Of a stretch of 37,074 bases of DNA, positions 6,906 through 14,168 are shown in pieces (within the stretch, counting starts at the first letter, position 1; every line of letters starts with the position of its first letter). Source of the DNA: Lachnospiraceae bacterium (GTDB taxonomy: Bacteria; Bacillota; Clostridia; Lachnospirales; Lachnospiraceae); the NCBI GenBank assembly GCA_024696945.1, contig JAILGF010000171.1, positions 1 through 37,074 on the forward strand, in the 5' to 3' direction. Below the pieces are notes generated by a model that was not told where the DNA came from, did no database searches, and worked only from the letters and a program-made list of their open reading frames with translations. Both the position numbers and the translations under genes were made by a program.

Positions 6906-8492
6906 TTAATTCTTTGAGAACTCTGCGAGCTCCAGCCCTTTGTTCCTGTCCATGACAGTCCTTATGCTCCACTCATGAGCGAACAGGAGCAAGGGATTGC
7001 CCTTCATATCCTTAACGCGCTTTGTATCGGATGTAAGATTAAGCTCTGTCAGCGGTGCGGGTGAATCAGTTACCCAGCGGATATATTCATACGGAAGGGT
7101 TTCCATCTTTATTTCAACACCGTATTCTGACTCCATTCTGAATTTCATAACGTCGAACTGAAGGACACCGACAACTCCGACAATAATCTCTTCCATACCG
7201 GAATTATATTCCTGGAATATCTGGATAGCGCCCTCCTGAGCTATCTGGGTTACACCCTTTAAGAACTGCTTGCGCTTCATAGTATCGACCTGGCGGATCT
7301 TTGCAAAATGCTCCGGTGCAAAGGTCGGGATTCCTTCGTATGTGAACTTAAGTCCGGGTGCACAGACGGTATCTCCTATCGAGAAGATTCCGGGGTCGAA
7401 TACACCGATGATATCCCCGGCATATGCCTCCGAAAGGATTTTTCTCTCCTGTGCCATAAGCTGCTGGGGCTGTGAAAGTCTCAGCTTTCGTCCGCCCTGA
7501 ACGTGGAATACTTCGGCCTCGGCATCAAATTTTCCTGAACAGATACGCATGAATGCTATCCTGTCTCGATGTGCCTTGTTCATATTAGCCTGTATTTTAA
7601 ACACAAATGCCGAGAAATCGGTCTCCATAGGGTTGATGACCTCACCGCCGGCCGTTCTGGGAAGCGGAGTGGGTGCAAGCTTTAAGAAATATTTCAGGAA
7701 GTTTTCCACACCGAAATTATTAAGTGCTGAACCGAAGAATACGGGAGTAAGCAATCCGTTCCGAACTTTTTCAAGGTCGAACTCATCCATAGCTCCTTCA
7801 ACAAGCTCTATCTCTTCCTTCAGCTTCTCATGTGCTTTTTTACCGATGATATCGTCAAGAGCCGGATCTCCTATTACTGCCGAAACCGATTCAACCTCCT
7901 TCATTCCGTAGGTGGTCGCAAAATATCGGTTTATCTTACCGGTCTGTCTGTCAAACACACCCTGGAACTCCTTGCCCGAGCCAATGGGCCAGTCCATAGG
8001 ACATGTCCTTATCCCGAGAACGCTCTCTATCTCGTCAAGAAGCTCATATGTGTCCTTTGCTTCCCTGTCCATCTTATTTATAAACGTAAATATCGGGATG
8101 TGCCTCATGACGCAGACCTTAAACAGCTTTATGGTCTGTGCCTCAACACCCTTTGATCCGTCTATTACCATGACCGCGGAATCCGCTGCCATAAGCGTAC
8201 GGTATGTATCCTCCGAGAAGTCCTGATGTCCCGGTGTATCCAGTATGTTGATACAGTATCCGTCATAATTGAACTGCATAACGGACGATGTAACCGAAAT
8301 ACCTCTTTCCTTCTCTATTTCCATCCAGTCCGATACCGCATGCCTTGCAGTCTTCTTAGCCTTTACGGAACCTGCAAGATTGATTGCTCCGCCGTAAAGC
8401 AGCAGCTTCTCCGTAAGGGTTGTCTTACCTGCATCGGGGTGTGATATAATGGCAAATGTTTTTCTTCTCTCGATCTCTTCTCTTGTTCCCAT
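6906..8492 (-). CDS. prfC: Peptide chain release factor 3
   Basis: A 528-residue translational GTPase, the usual length of RF3. It recycles RF1/RF2 from the ribosome after termination. The G domain shows the P loop SHPDAGKTTLTEK (17-29), the switch region with ERGISVTSS, DTPGHQDFSEDTYR, and NKMDREAKD. The later part has RF3-typical WPIGSGKEFQGV and the C-terminal PYEYIRWVT. RF3 is told from EF-G by its length and by the sequence after the P loop. A GAGG site lies 7 bases before the ATG. It is monocistronic, with its own promoter at 8549-8576. Confidence 0.95.
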   Translation of the reverse strand: MGTREEIERRKTFAIISHPDAGKTTLTEKLLLYGGAINLAGSVKAKKTARHAVSDWMEIEKERGISVTSSVMQFNYDGYCINILDTPGHQDFSEDTYRTLMAADSAVMVIDGSKGVEAQTIKLFKVCVMRHIPIFTFINKMDREAKDTYELLDEIESVLGIRTCPMDWPIGSGKEFQGVFDRQTGKINRYFATTYGMKEVESVSAVIGDPALDDIIGKKAHEKLKEEIELVEGAMDEFDLEKVRNGLLTPVFFGSALNNFGVENFLKYFLKLAPTPLPRTAGGEVINPMETDFSAFVFKIQANMNKAHRDRIAFMRICSGKFDAEAEVFHVQGGRKLRLSQPQQLMAQERKILSEAYAGDIIGVFDPGIFSIGDTVCAPGLKFTYEGIPTFAPEHFAKIRQVDTMKRKQFLKGVTQIAQEGAIQIFQEYNSGMEEIIVGVVGVLQFDVMKFRMESEYGVEIKMETLPYEYIRWVTDSPAPLTELNLTSDTKRVKDMKGNPLLLFAHEWSIRTVMDRNKGLELAEFSKN

Positions 8493-8548
8493 CTTACTTC
8501 CTCATAAAAATAATAACCTTCGACCTGTATATAAACGCAAACATTAGT

Positions 8549-8576
8549 ATTTTATCATATATATAGAAAATATCAA
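8549..8576 (-). promoter_or_regulatory. Promoter of prfC
   Basis: On the minus strand TTGATA (8571-8576), a 16-bp spacer and TAAAAT (8549-8554) lie about 57 bases before the prfC start. Confidence 0.6.
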
Positions 8577-8605
8577 CATATTTTTTATGGTGGATTTCAT
8601 TTATC

Positions 8606-8622
8606 TGCATACGCTTATTGCA
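8606..8622 (-). other. 17-bp terminator-associated motif, copy 2
   Basis: TGCATACGCTTATTGCA (plus-strand reading) is the partner of the motif at 3829-3845 and lies 9 bases beyond the mscL terminator hairpin. Confidence 0.4.
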
Positions 8623-8631
8623 AATAAAAAG

Positions 8632-8661
8632 CCCTCCTTACCGGATACCCGGTAAAGAGGG
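8632..8661 (-). terminator. Terminator of the DUF1508-mscL operon
   Basis: A 13-bp stem with one mismatch (CCCTCCTTACCGG at 8632-8644 with 8649-8661) and a 4-base loop is followed on the minus strand by C and a T5 run (8626-8630). It lies 20 bases beyond the mscL stop. Confidence 0.85.
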
Positions 8662-8681
8662 TACATATACCATTTAGTAAA

Positions 8682-9149
8682 TCACTTCTTGAGTTCAGAT
8701 GTACAATGAGGACATCTGGTAGCCTTGATGCTGATCTCTGACTGGCAGAAAGGACAGGTCTTTGTTGTAGGCTCTGCCTTCTTTTCTTCCTTCTTGTTCA
8801 GCTTCTTGCCACCCTCTGCGAGCTTGTTGAATCCCTTTACTATAAAGAATACAACGAGAGCCATAAGCAGGAAGTTGATAATCGCAGTAATGAAGTTACC
8901 GTAATTAAGTGTGGTAAGTCCAGCCTCCTGAGCTGCTTCGATGGTAACGGGTCTTACTCCCTCATAGTCACCGAAGATGATGAACAGGTCGGAGAAATCC
9001 GGTTTTCCGATGATGGCTGCCAGGATAGGCATGAATATGTCATTTACAAGAGATGTTACGATAGCGTTGAATGCAGCACCGATGATCATGCCGACAGCAA
9101 GATCTATCATATTGCCGCGCATAATGAATTTCTTAAATTCTTTAATCAT
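8682..9149 (-). CDS. mscL: Large-conductance mechanosensitive channel MscL with C-terminal zinc ribbon
   Basis: A 155-residue MscL, a pentameric inner-membrane pore that opens under osmotic downshock. The N-terminus (KEFKKFIMRGNMIDLAVGMI) leads into TM1. The periplasmic loop is about residues 45-72, and TM2 is at about 75-100 (ITAIINFLLMALVVFFIV). Instead of ending with the usual helical bundle, the last 25 residues carry CPFCQS and CPHCTSE, two CxxC pairs typical of a small zinc ribbon. It lies 16 bp after the DUF1508 gene and is followed by a clear terminator. The channel is certain; the zinc ribbon is inferred from the motif spacing. Confidence 0.95.
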   Translation of the reverse strand: MIKEFKKFIMRGNMIDLAVGMIIGAAFNAIVTSLVNDIFMPILAAIIGKPDFSDLFIIFGDYEGVRPVTIEAAQEAGLTTLNYGNFITAIINFLLMALVVFFIVKGFNKLAEGGKKLNKKEEKKAEPTTKTCPFCQSEISIKATRCPHCTSELKK

Positions 9150-9165
9150 TCCCTTTTACCTCGAT

Positions 9166-9534
9166 TCAAATTTCCTCAACAGCTGCGTCGGGAGCATTCT
9201 TCTTAACACTCTCAACACCGTTTACACAGTTCTTCATAGTGGTGTAGCCTTCGCCGATGGCAATGATCTGGCCGTTTGTTGCCTTAAGACGGAAACGGAA
9301 TTCTCCTGATTTGTCGGAATAGATTTCGAACTTAGGGCACTTCTCGGTCTTGAATCCTTCAACCGTCTGATCCTCGATGCTTGCAGCGGGAGCGTTCTTC
9401 TTTACGCTCTCAATGCCGCTTACACAGTAAGACTTGTCCTTGTAAACCTGTGAAGTTGCGATGACCTGGCCATTTGTTGCCTTAAGGTCAAACTTGATGC
9501 CTGTAGCTGTTTTCTTGATGATGAATTTTCCCAT
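9166..9534 (-). CDS. DUF1508 (YegP-like) two-repeat protein
   Basis: A 122-residue protein of two tandem DUF1508 units. Each has the pattern F-L-KATNGQ-IA ... Y and ends in C-V-G-ESVKKNAP (units at about 1-55 and 65-120). The family fold is known, but its role is not. No signal peptide is seen, so it is likely cytoplasmic. An upstream in-frame ATG would add 24 residues. I prefer the internal ATG at 9534 because AAGGAGG lies 6 bases before it and the longer N-terminus does not fit the repeat. It is co-transcribed with mscL, which may suggest a link to envelope or osmotic stress. Confidence 0.88.
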   Translation of the reverse strand: MGKFIIKKTATGIKFDLKATNGQVIATSQVYKDKSYCVSGIESVKKNAPAASIEDQTVEGFKTEKCPKFEIYSDKSGEFRFRLKATNGQIIAIGEGYTTMKNCVNGVESVKKNAPDAAVEEI

Positions 9535-9631
9535 ACTCTCCTCCTTATAATTCTGTTTTTCAGCCGATCCGGGTTTTACCTTCTTTAAGCAGGTAAAAAT
9601 CCTCATATGACGGCTAAACTATACGAATCTT

Positions 9632-9660
9632 ATTATAATATAATATGTCTTTATAATCAA
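9632..9660 (-). promoter_or_regulatory. Promoter of the DUF1508-mscL operon
   Basis: On the minus strand TTGATT (9655-9660), a 17-bp spacer and a perfect TATAAT (9632-9637) give a leader of about 90 bases. The stretch 9661-9726 is very AT-rich with no other clear signal. Confidence 0.65.
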
Positions 9661-9726
9661 TATTTTTTTATTGATTTTTCAATTTTTTTTGCAATTTTTT
9701 TCTGATTTGTATTCGAATTTCGGAGA

Positions 9727-10425
9727 TTAAAGAATAATTGTATTCTCACCGGGTTTTCTTCTTTCAAAAACCGATTCGAGCTGTCGGATCACAACCTTCT
9801 TAGGTCTGATAAACCTTTCCTCGTGACTGACAAGACATTTATCGGCTTTTAGGCTTTTAAGAAGATCTATCTGCTCTTTTAGCTTCTGAACGTTATATTC
9901 CGCATGCGGCTCGATATCATCTTTCGGCTCTATATATCTGCAATAAGTGGAATCCCCCATGAACAGGAACTCATCATTTACCATTAGCGCCAGCGAGCCC
10001 TTGGAATGCGAAGATGGCATCGGTATTATCTCAAGTTTCAATGACTTTCCGTCCTTTGTCTCATCGGTAACGGTAACGGCTTCCGTCACGATCATCCCAT
10101 CCGGGATATATTTCTCGGTCCCCTTTCCGATATATATTTTTTCAAATTCCGGTCTTTCATAATTAAGGCTTCTCTCGTCCCCCGGCTCAAGTCCGGCATC
10201 ACCCTTCTTATGTTTTGTCAGCCACCAGGTATGATCCCCATGGAAATGTGAAATAACGGCTTGTTTCTTTCCCTGTATCGAATACAGGAAATCCAGGCAT
10301 TCATACGTGCTTCCCACATCAAAAAGATATGTACGATCCTTGGCATAAATAATCCCGACATCTGAAGAAATAGGTCTGTCACAGGATGGGATATATGACA
10401 TATACTCGTTTATCTGCTTTATCAT
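9727..10425 (-). CDS. Metallo-beta-lactamase-fold hydrolase
   Basis: A 232-residue MBL-fold protein. The metal-binding HFHGDH motif is at about residues 60-65, a second histidine is in SSHSKGS, and a metal-bridging Asp is in FMGDSTYC. No signal peptide is present, so it is probably cytoplasmic. The substrate cannot be read from sequence; glyoxalase-, lactonase- and phosphodiesterase-like activities are all possible. The ATG has GGAGA about 10 bases upstream and a good promoter at 10488-10516. It is divergent from the XRE-type regulator at 10617, which makes that protein a candidate regulator of this gene. Confidence 0.9.
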   Translation of the reverse strand: MIKQINEYMSYIPSCDRPISSDVGIIYAKDRTYLFDVGSTYECLDFLYSIQGKKQAVISHFHGDHTWWLTKHKKGDAGLEPGDERSLNYERPEFEKIYIGKGTEKYIPDGMIVTEAVTVTDETKDGKSLKLEIIPMPSSHSKGSLALMVNDEFLFMGDSTYCRYIEPKDDIEPHAEYNVQKLKEQIDLLKSLKADKCLVSHEERFIRPKKVVIRQLESVFERRKPGENTIIL

Positions 10426-10487
10426 TTTTCTGTTTCTCCATAAATGATCGAAGGCTTCAAAAAGTTTCCGGCCCCCGTCTCCGACCT

Positions 10488-10516
10488 ATGCTATCACACC
10501 TCTTATTCTTTGTCAA
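10488..10516 (-). promoter_or_regulatory. Promoter of the MBL-fold hydrolase gene
   Basis: On the minus strand a perfect TTGACA (10511-10516), a 17-bp spacer and TAGCAT (10488-10493). Its -35 box lies only 18 bp from the -35 box of the divergent regulator promoter, so one bound protein could affect both. Confidence 0.65.
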
Positions 10517-10534
10517 ACAGGGAAAAATTTTTAC

Positions 10535-10563
10535 TTGTTTTATTTATAAAGATATAATATAAT
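10535..10563 (+). promoter_or_regulatory. Promoter of the XRE-type regulator gene
   Basis: TTGTTT (10535-10540), a 17-bp spacer and a perfect TATAAT (10558-10563) are followed by a leader of about 47 bases that contains the hairpin at 10584-10601. Confidence 0.6.
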
Positions 10564-10583
10564 GTTATAAGGTCAAAAGTTTA

Positions 10584-10601
10584 TTTTGCCGAAAGGCAAA
10601 A
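10584..10601 (+). other. GAAA-tetraloop hairpin in the regulator leader
   Basis: TTTTGCC, GAAA and GGCAAAA form a 7-bp stem with a GNRA loop just before the purine-rich ribosome-binding region (AGGGGG and AAGGAA). It may stabilise the mRNA or tune translation. Confidence 0.55.
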
Positions 10602-10616
10602 GGGGGTTTAAGGAAA

Positions 10617-11117
10617 ATGGGTAAAAAATCGATCAAGGAAAACAAGAACATTTATCAACTCTGCCGTGAGAAATGTGATTTCACCAGGCAACGTGCCAGC
10701 GAAGAGATGATTTTTATTTCTGACGACAGAATCGAAAAAATCGAGAGCGAAAAGTCACTCCCGCATCCCGATGAAATTCTTGCCATGGCTGAATGCTATA
10801 AGGCACCCGAGCTGTGTAATTATTTCTGTGCAAATGAATGTCCCATAGGTCAGAAGCATGTTAAAGCGCTCAAGGTTCAGGATCTGTCGCAGATCATCCT
10901 TGAAATGATAGCTTCACTTAATGCCATGAATAAAGAAAAAGAACGTCTGATAGAAATTACCGCAGATGGAATCATTACCGACGATGAACTAAAGGATTTC
11001 AACAATATCAAAGAGCAGCTTCAACGTATCTCTCTTTCCATTGAAACTCTAAAGCTCTGGGTTGATAAAACCATTGCCGACGGAAAACTCGATACTACGA
11101 TATCCTTCCATGAATGA
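10617..11117 (+). CDS. XRE-type helix-turn-helix protein with CX3CX3C motif
   Basis: A 166-residue protein. Residues about 10-62 look like an XRE/Cro-type helix-turn-helix (ASEEMIFISDDRIEKIESEKSLPHPDEIL), probably DNA-binding. Directly after it comes a cysteine cluster, C60 and C67-x3-C71-x3-C75 (CNYFCANECPIG), with further cysteines at 16 and 20. The rest (about 85-160) is predicted helical with coiled-coil-like spacing (DLSQIILEMIASLNAMNKEKERL). The cysteines could bind a metal or sense redox, which is an inference. It is monocistronic, divergent from the MBL hydrolase, and ends in a bidirectional terminator shared with the convergent GH3 gene. Confidence 0.85.
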   Translation: MGKKSIKENKNIYQLCREKCDFTRQRASEEMIFISDDRIEKIESEKSLPHPDEILAMAECYKAPELCNYFCANECPIGQKHVKALKVQDLSQIILEMIASLNAMNKEKERLIEITADGIITDDELKDFNNIKEQLQRISLSIETLKLWVDKTIADGKLDTTISFHE

Positions 11118-11131
11118 TTCAAAAAAATTTA

Positions 11132-11158
11132 CGCCCGGTTTCGATACCGGGCGTTTTT
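11132..11158. terminator. Bidirectional terminator between the regulator and GH3 genes
   Basis: A perfect 8-bp GC-rich stem (CGCCCGGT at 11132-11139 with 11146-11153) has a T5 run on the plus side and an A-rich run (11121-11127) on the minus side, serving both convergent genes. Confidence 0.85.
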
Positions 11159-11172
11159 ATTACACAAGTATT

Positions 11173-13938
11173 TTAGAAAAATCTGAAGCTGATGCTTTGA
11201 AGCTGAAGTCCATTTACGGGTGTGAACAGCTTAAATACAGCATGTCTCGAATGAACGAACATATCCTTTTCTATGGTCATGGGTTCTCCGCCGGTACCGT
11301 TAAAGGTATATACTCCATATACCTTACCCGAATAAAATACCGAAACCGGAAGCTGTGCCAGCTCTCCAAGGTCGGATGAAGCCGTTATTGCGATCTTGCA
11401 CATTCCCATGGTTTCAAAATCGAGCCCCAGCAGTATCTCATCACCGCTGCCGAATTTATAGCCCGAAAGATCCATGGTAAAGTCCTTGCCGGCATTTACG
11501 AACTCAACGTCAAGCTCCTCTTCCTTGAAGCTGTCATCCGAATCGTTTGTCTCTATCTCGGCCACATTTCCGATAAGTCTCTCGAATGAATACATGTTCA
11601 TAGCCTGACCGCAGACATTCTTTGCTGACCTCTGAAGCTCGGCGATGGTCAGTCTTCCGTCTGCCAGAGCTTCTTCAAGGTTATCACCGTGCTTATTCTG
11701 AGATGAATCGGGACATACCATATACAGATCATTCTGAGCCCTTACCATAGCAGCAAAGTTATTTCTTTCACCCTTACCGCCTTCTTCGCTGGTCATTGCC
11801 CACCAATCGGTCATAACTATTCCCTTAAAGCCCCACTGCTCACGGAGGATGGTCGTATTTAAGTCATAACAGCTCGAGGTCCATGTTCCGTTAAGGCTTC
11901 CGTATGTAGTCATGAATGAATCCGCAACGCCTTTACGTACCGTTATCTCAAAGCCCCTTAAGTATATTTCCCTCAAAGCCCTCTCGGAAACAACAGAATC
12001 CACAAAATGCCTCTTTGTTTCCTGGTTATTTCCCGCGAAATGCTTAACCGTTCCGGTAACACCTGCAAAATGCAAGCCCTTGAGCATTACCGAAGCCATA
12101 AGACCAGTAAGCAGCGGATCCTCTGAGAAGTATTCAAAATTACGTCCGTTAAGCGGATGTCTGTGGATGTTCATTCCGGGTCCTAACAGATTATCTACAT
12201 TGTTCTTTACCATCTCAACAGAGGTAAATTCATAAAGCTTTTCTATAAGCTCGGTGTTAAATGTCGATGCAAGCAGGAATCCGTTGGGAAGTGAAAAAGC
12301 CAACGCACCTGTATCAAGACGCATTCCGGAAGGACCGTCATCACAACAGCATGCCGGAACTCCTTTAGCCACGATGCTGTCAGTCACTCCGCCGTATGCC
12401 GCAGCCGTTCCCGCGGTAACTCTGGGACTTCCCATGCCCTCGCCTCTGACTATGGACACAAGCTCTTCCTTAGAGAACTGGGCAACAAAATCGTCCATCG
12501 AAACTTTGTTGTTTTTTACATCCAAAAGCTTATAGCCCTTGTCTCCAGTCATGGGGATTTCCTGCGGAAGTCTTGCATTCCTCTTCTCGGACATGGAAGT
12601 CTTTCTTACAGGAACCTTTTCCTTTACCATAAACGGAATATCGTCGGGCATATCGCAGACAACGGCTTTCATCCTCTCGAACGGTCTTACCGGAGCCATT
12701 GCACTCTCAAGCTTTTCTATGCATATATTCTTTTCTATTACAAAGCTTCCCGAATATATCGTATTTCTGACATTTTCGCCCGCAAGAACGGAATATCCTC
12801 CTTTTTCAAGCACCCATGCAGTTCCGAAGCCGAGTACGCCCGCATCATCAAATGAAGCAAATTCACGGCTGGCACATTTAAGCTCAACGACCTGCTTTTC
12901 TCCGGGAGCTAAAAGCTTAGTCTTTGCAAAGGCAGTCATTACCTTTCCGGGTTTTCCCATTTTTCCCATCGGAGCTGAAATAAACTGCATAACAACTTCT
13001 TTCCCGGGGAATTTTCCCTTATTGGTAACCTCCACAGTCTGGGATATATTTACGCCCTTGCATGAAATATCGACATTGATATCAAGCGGCTCAACAGAGA
13101 ACGAAGTATATGACAGTCCGAATCCGAACGGGAAACGTACCTTATCCTTTGCGGCAGTCTCAAAATATCGGTATCCGACATAAATATCCTCTTCGTAGAA
13201 AAGGTCCTCGGTCCTTCCAAATGTACAGGATGAAGGATAATCTTCAAGCTCGTAGGCAACGGTTACGGGAAGGTGTCCTGACGGAGAAACATCTCCTAAA
13301 AGGACCTTAGCGGTTCCGCATCCTCCTACCATACCTCCCTGCCATGCAATAAGCACGGCATCGGGATTGACCTCATCTATGAAACCAAAGTCCATTATAT
13401 TTCCTATATTAAGGACTACTGCCATTCTGTCAAATGCGTTGCGGACCTTTTTTAAGGTCGAGAGTTCCTCTTCATACAGTTTGAAGGCTCCCTCTTTATC
13501 TACGTTGTCCTGATCCTCACCGGCCGTACGTGCGATTATGACAAGTGCCATATCGGAATTAGCGGCGGCATCCGTCACTGCTTCCTCCTCTATGTCGTAT
13601 TCCTTCTGCGACCAAGGATCTGCTCCCCATCCGCAGCCTGCTTCCAGCGGATGTTCCTTATCCCAGAGCTTATACAGTTTTTTAAGAGGTTCATATATCT
13701 TTATATTATCTGATGCATCAAGCGCGTCAAGAATACCCGTCACCTTTTTAACGTTTACCATTCCGCCCGATCCAAGACCGCTCTTATAATAATGGAACTG
13801 CATCCTTCCGAAGACGGATATCACAGAGCCTTTTCTTATCGGAAGGACTCCGCCGTCATTTTTAAGCAGTACCTGTCCCTCTGATATTGCCTCTATTGCA
13901 GTATTCCTATATGCATCATAATCAAGTGTATATTTCAT
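11173..13938 (-). CDS. GH3 beta-glucosidase with permuted domain order
   Basis: A 921-residue glycoside hydrolase family 3 enzyme, probably releasing glucose from cello-oligosaccharides. Its domains are in reversed order. The part that is usually C-terminal comes first (LLKNDGGVLPI at about 24-34, GCGTAKVLLGDVSPSGHLPV at about 206-225, a fibronectin-like part at about 280-400). The TIM-barrel domain follows (DDGPSGMR, GRNFEYFSEDP at 598-608, KHFAGNNQE at 632-640). The likely nucleophile is Asp711 in GIVMTDWWAM. This order is known from Butyrivibrio and Ruminococcus beta-glucosidases. No signal peptide is present, so it is intracellular. The ATG has GGGAGG upstream and a near-consensus promoter at 13961-13990. 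Confidence 0.94.
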   Translation of the reverse strand: MKYTLDYDAYRNTAIEAISEGQVLLKNDGGVLPIRKGSVISVFGRMQFHYYKSGLGSGGMVNVKKVTGILDALDASDNIKIYEPLKKLYKLWDKEHPLEAGCGWGADPWSQKEYDIEEEAVTDAAANSDMALVIIARTAGEDQDNVDKEGAFKLYEEELSTLKKVRNAFDRMAVVLNIGNIMDFGFIDEVNPDAVLIAWQGGMVGGCGTAKVLLGDVSPSGHLPVTVAYELEDYPSSCTFGRTEDLFYEEDIYVGYRYFETAAKDKVRFPFGFGLSYTSFSVEPLDINVDISCKGVNISQTVEVTNKGKFPGKEVVMQFISAPMGKMGKPGKVMTAFAKTKLLAPGEKQVVELKCASREFASFDDAGVLGFGTAWVLEKGGYSVLAGENVRNTIYSGSFVIEKNICIEKLESAMAPVRPFERMKAVVCDMPDDIPFMVKEKVPVRKTSMSEKRNARLPQEIPMTGDKGYKLLDVKNNKVSMDDFVAQFSKEELVSIVRGEGMGSPRVTAGTAAAYGGVTDSIVAKGVPACCCDDGPSGMRLDTGALAFSLPNGFLLASTFNTELIEKLYEFTSVEMVKNNVDNLLGPGMNIHRHPLNGRNFEYFSEDPLLTGLMASVMLKGLHFAGVTGTVKHFAGNNQETKRHFVDSVVSERALREIYLRGFEITVRKGVADSFMTTYGSLNGTWTSSCYDLNTTILREQWGFKGIVMTDWWAMTSEEGGKGERNNFAAMVRAQNDLYMVCPDSSQNKHGDNLEEALADGRLTIAELQRSAKNVCGQAMNMYSFERLIGNVAEIETNDSDDSFKEEELDVEFVNAGKDFTMDLSGYKFGSGDEILLGLDFETMGMCKIAITASSDLGELAQLPVSVFYSGKVYGVYTFNGTGGEPMTIEKDMFVHSRHAVFKLFTPVNGLQLQSISFRFF

Positions 13939-13960
13939 GAAAACCTCCCGGGAATTCTGT

Positions 13961-13990
13961 ATTATATTTAAATGACTATATACATGTCAA
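13961..13990 (-). promoter_or_regulatory. Promoter of the GH3 gene
   Basis: On the minus strand TTGACA (13985-13990), an 18-bp spacer and TATAAT (13961-13966). Transcription would start about 16 bases before the ATG, so the leader is little more than the ribosome-binding site. Confidence 0.75.
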
Positions 13991-13999
13991 TGTCACCTC

Positions 14000-14060
14000 G
14001 AAAACACCTTCAGCGTTTTCTCGGTAACAAAACGATGCTTCGCATCTTCTGGTTTTGTTA
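14000..14060. repeat. Two hairpins upstream of the GH3 promoter
   Basis: The first has arms GAAAAC (14000-14005) and GTTTTC (14015-14020). The second has outer arms TAACAAAAC (14025-14033) and GTTTTGTTA (14052-14060) with an inner hairpin GATGC, loop TTC, GCATC at 14034-14046. The ATGCTTCGCAT core is identical to that of the cysS-mrnC hairpin. They lie upstream of the GH3 promoter, with no T run. Apart from these and the promoter, 13939-14114 shows no gene. Confidence 0.55.
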
Positions 14061-14114
14061 TATCATAAACCCAACTATACAAAATATCAATGTATTAAAA
14101 TGTAAAATAAATAT

Positions 14115-14153
14115 AAAAAAAGATACTTATAATAATCTCTTACTATAAGTATC
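14115..14153 (-). terminator. Terminator of the metal-resistance operon
   Basis: A perfect 10-bp stem (GATACTTATA at 14122-14131 with 14144-14153) is followed on the minus strand by a T7 run (14115-14121). It lies 15 bases past the P1B-ATPase stop. The stem is AT-rich but the signal is clear. Confidence 0.75.
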
Positions 14154-14168
14154 CATGTAGTAACCTGT

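Noticed and set aside
12539-13183. 214-residue plus-strand reading frame inside the GH3 gene
   Set aside because: Antisense to a clear GH3 gene; no start signals or family features.
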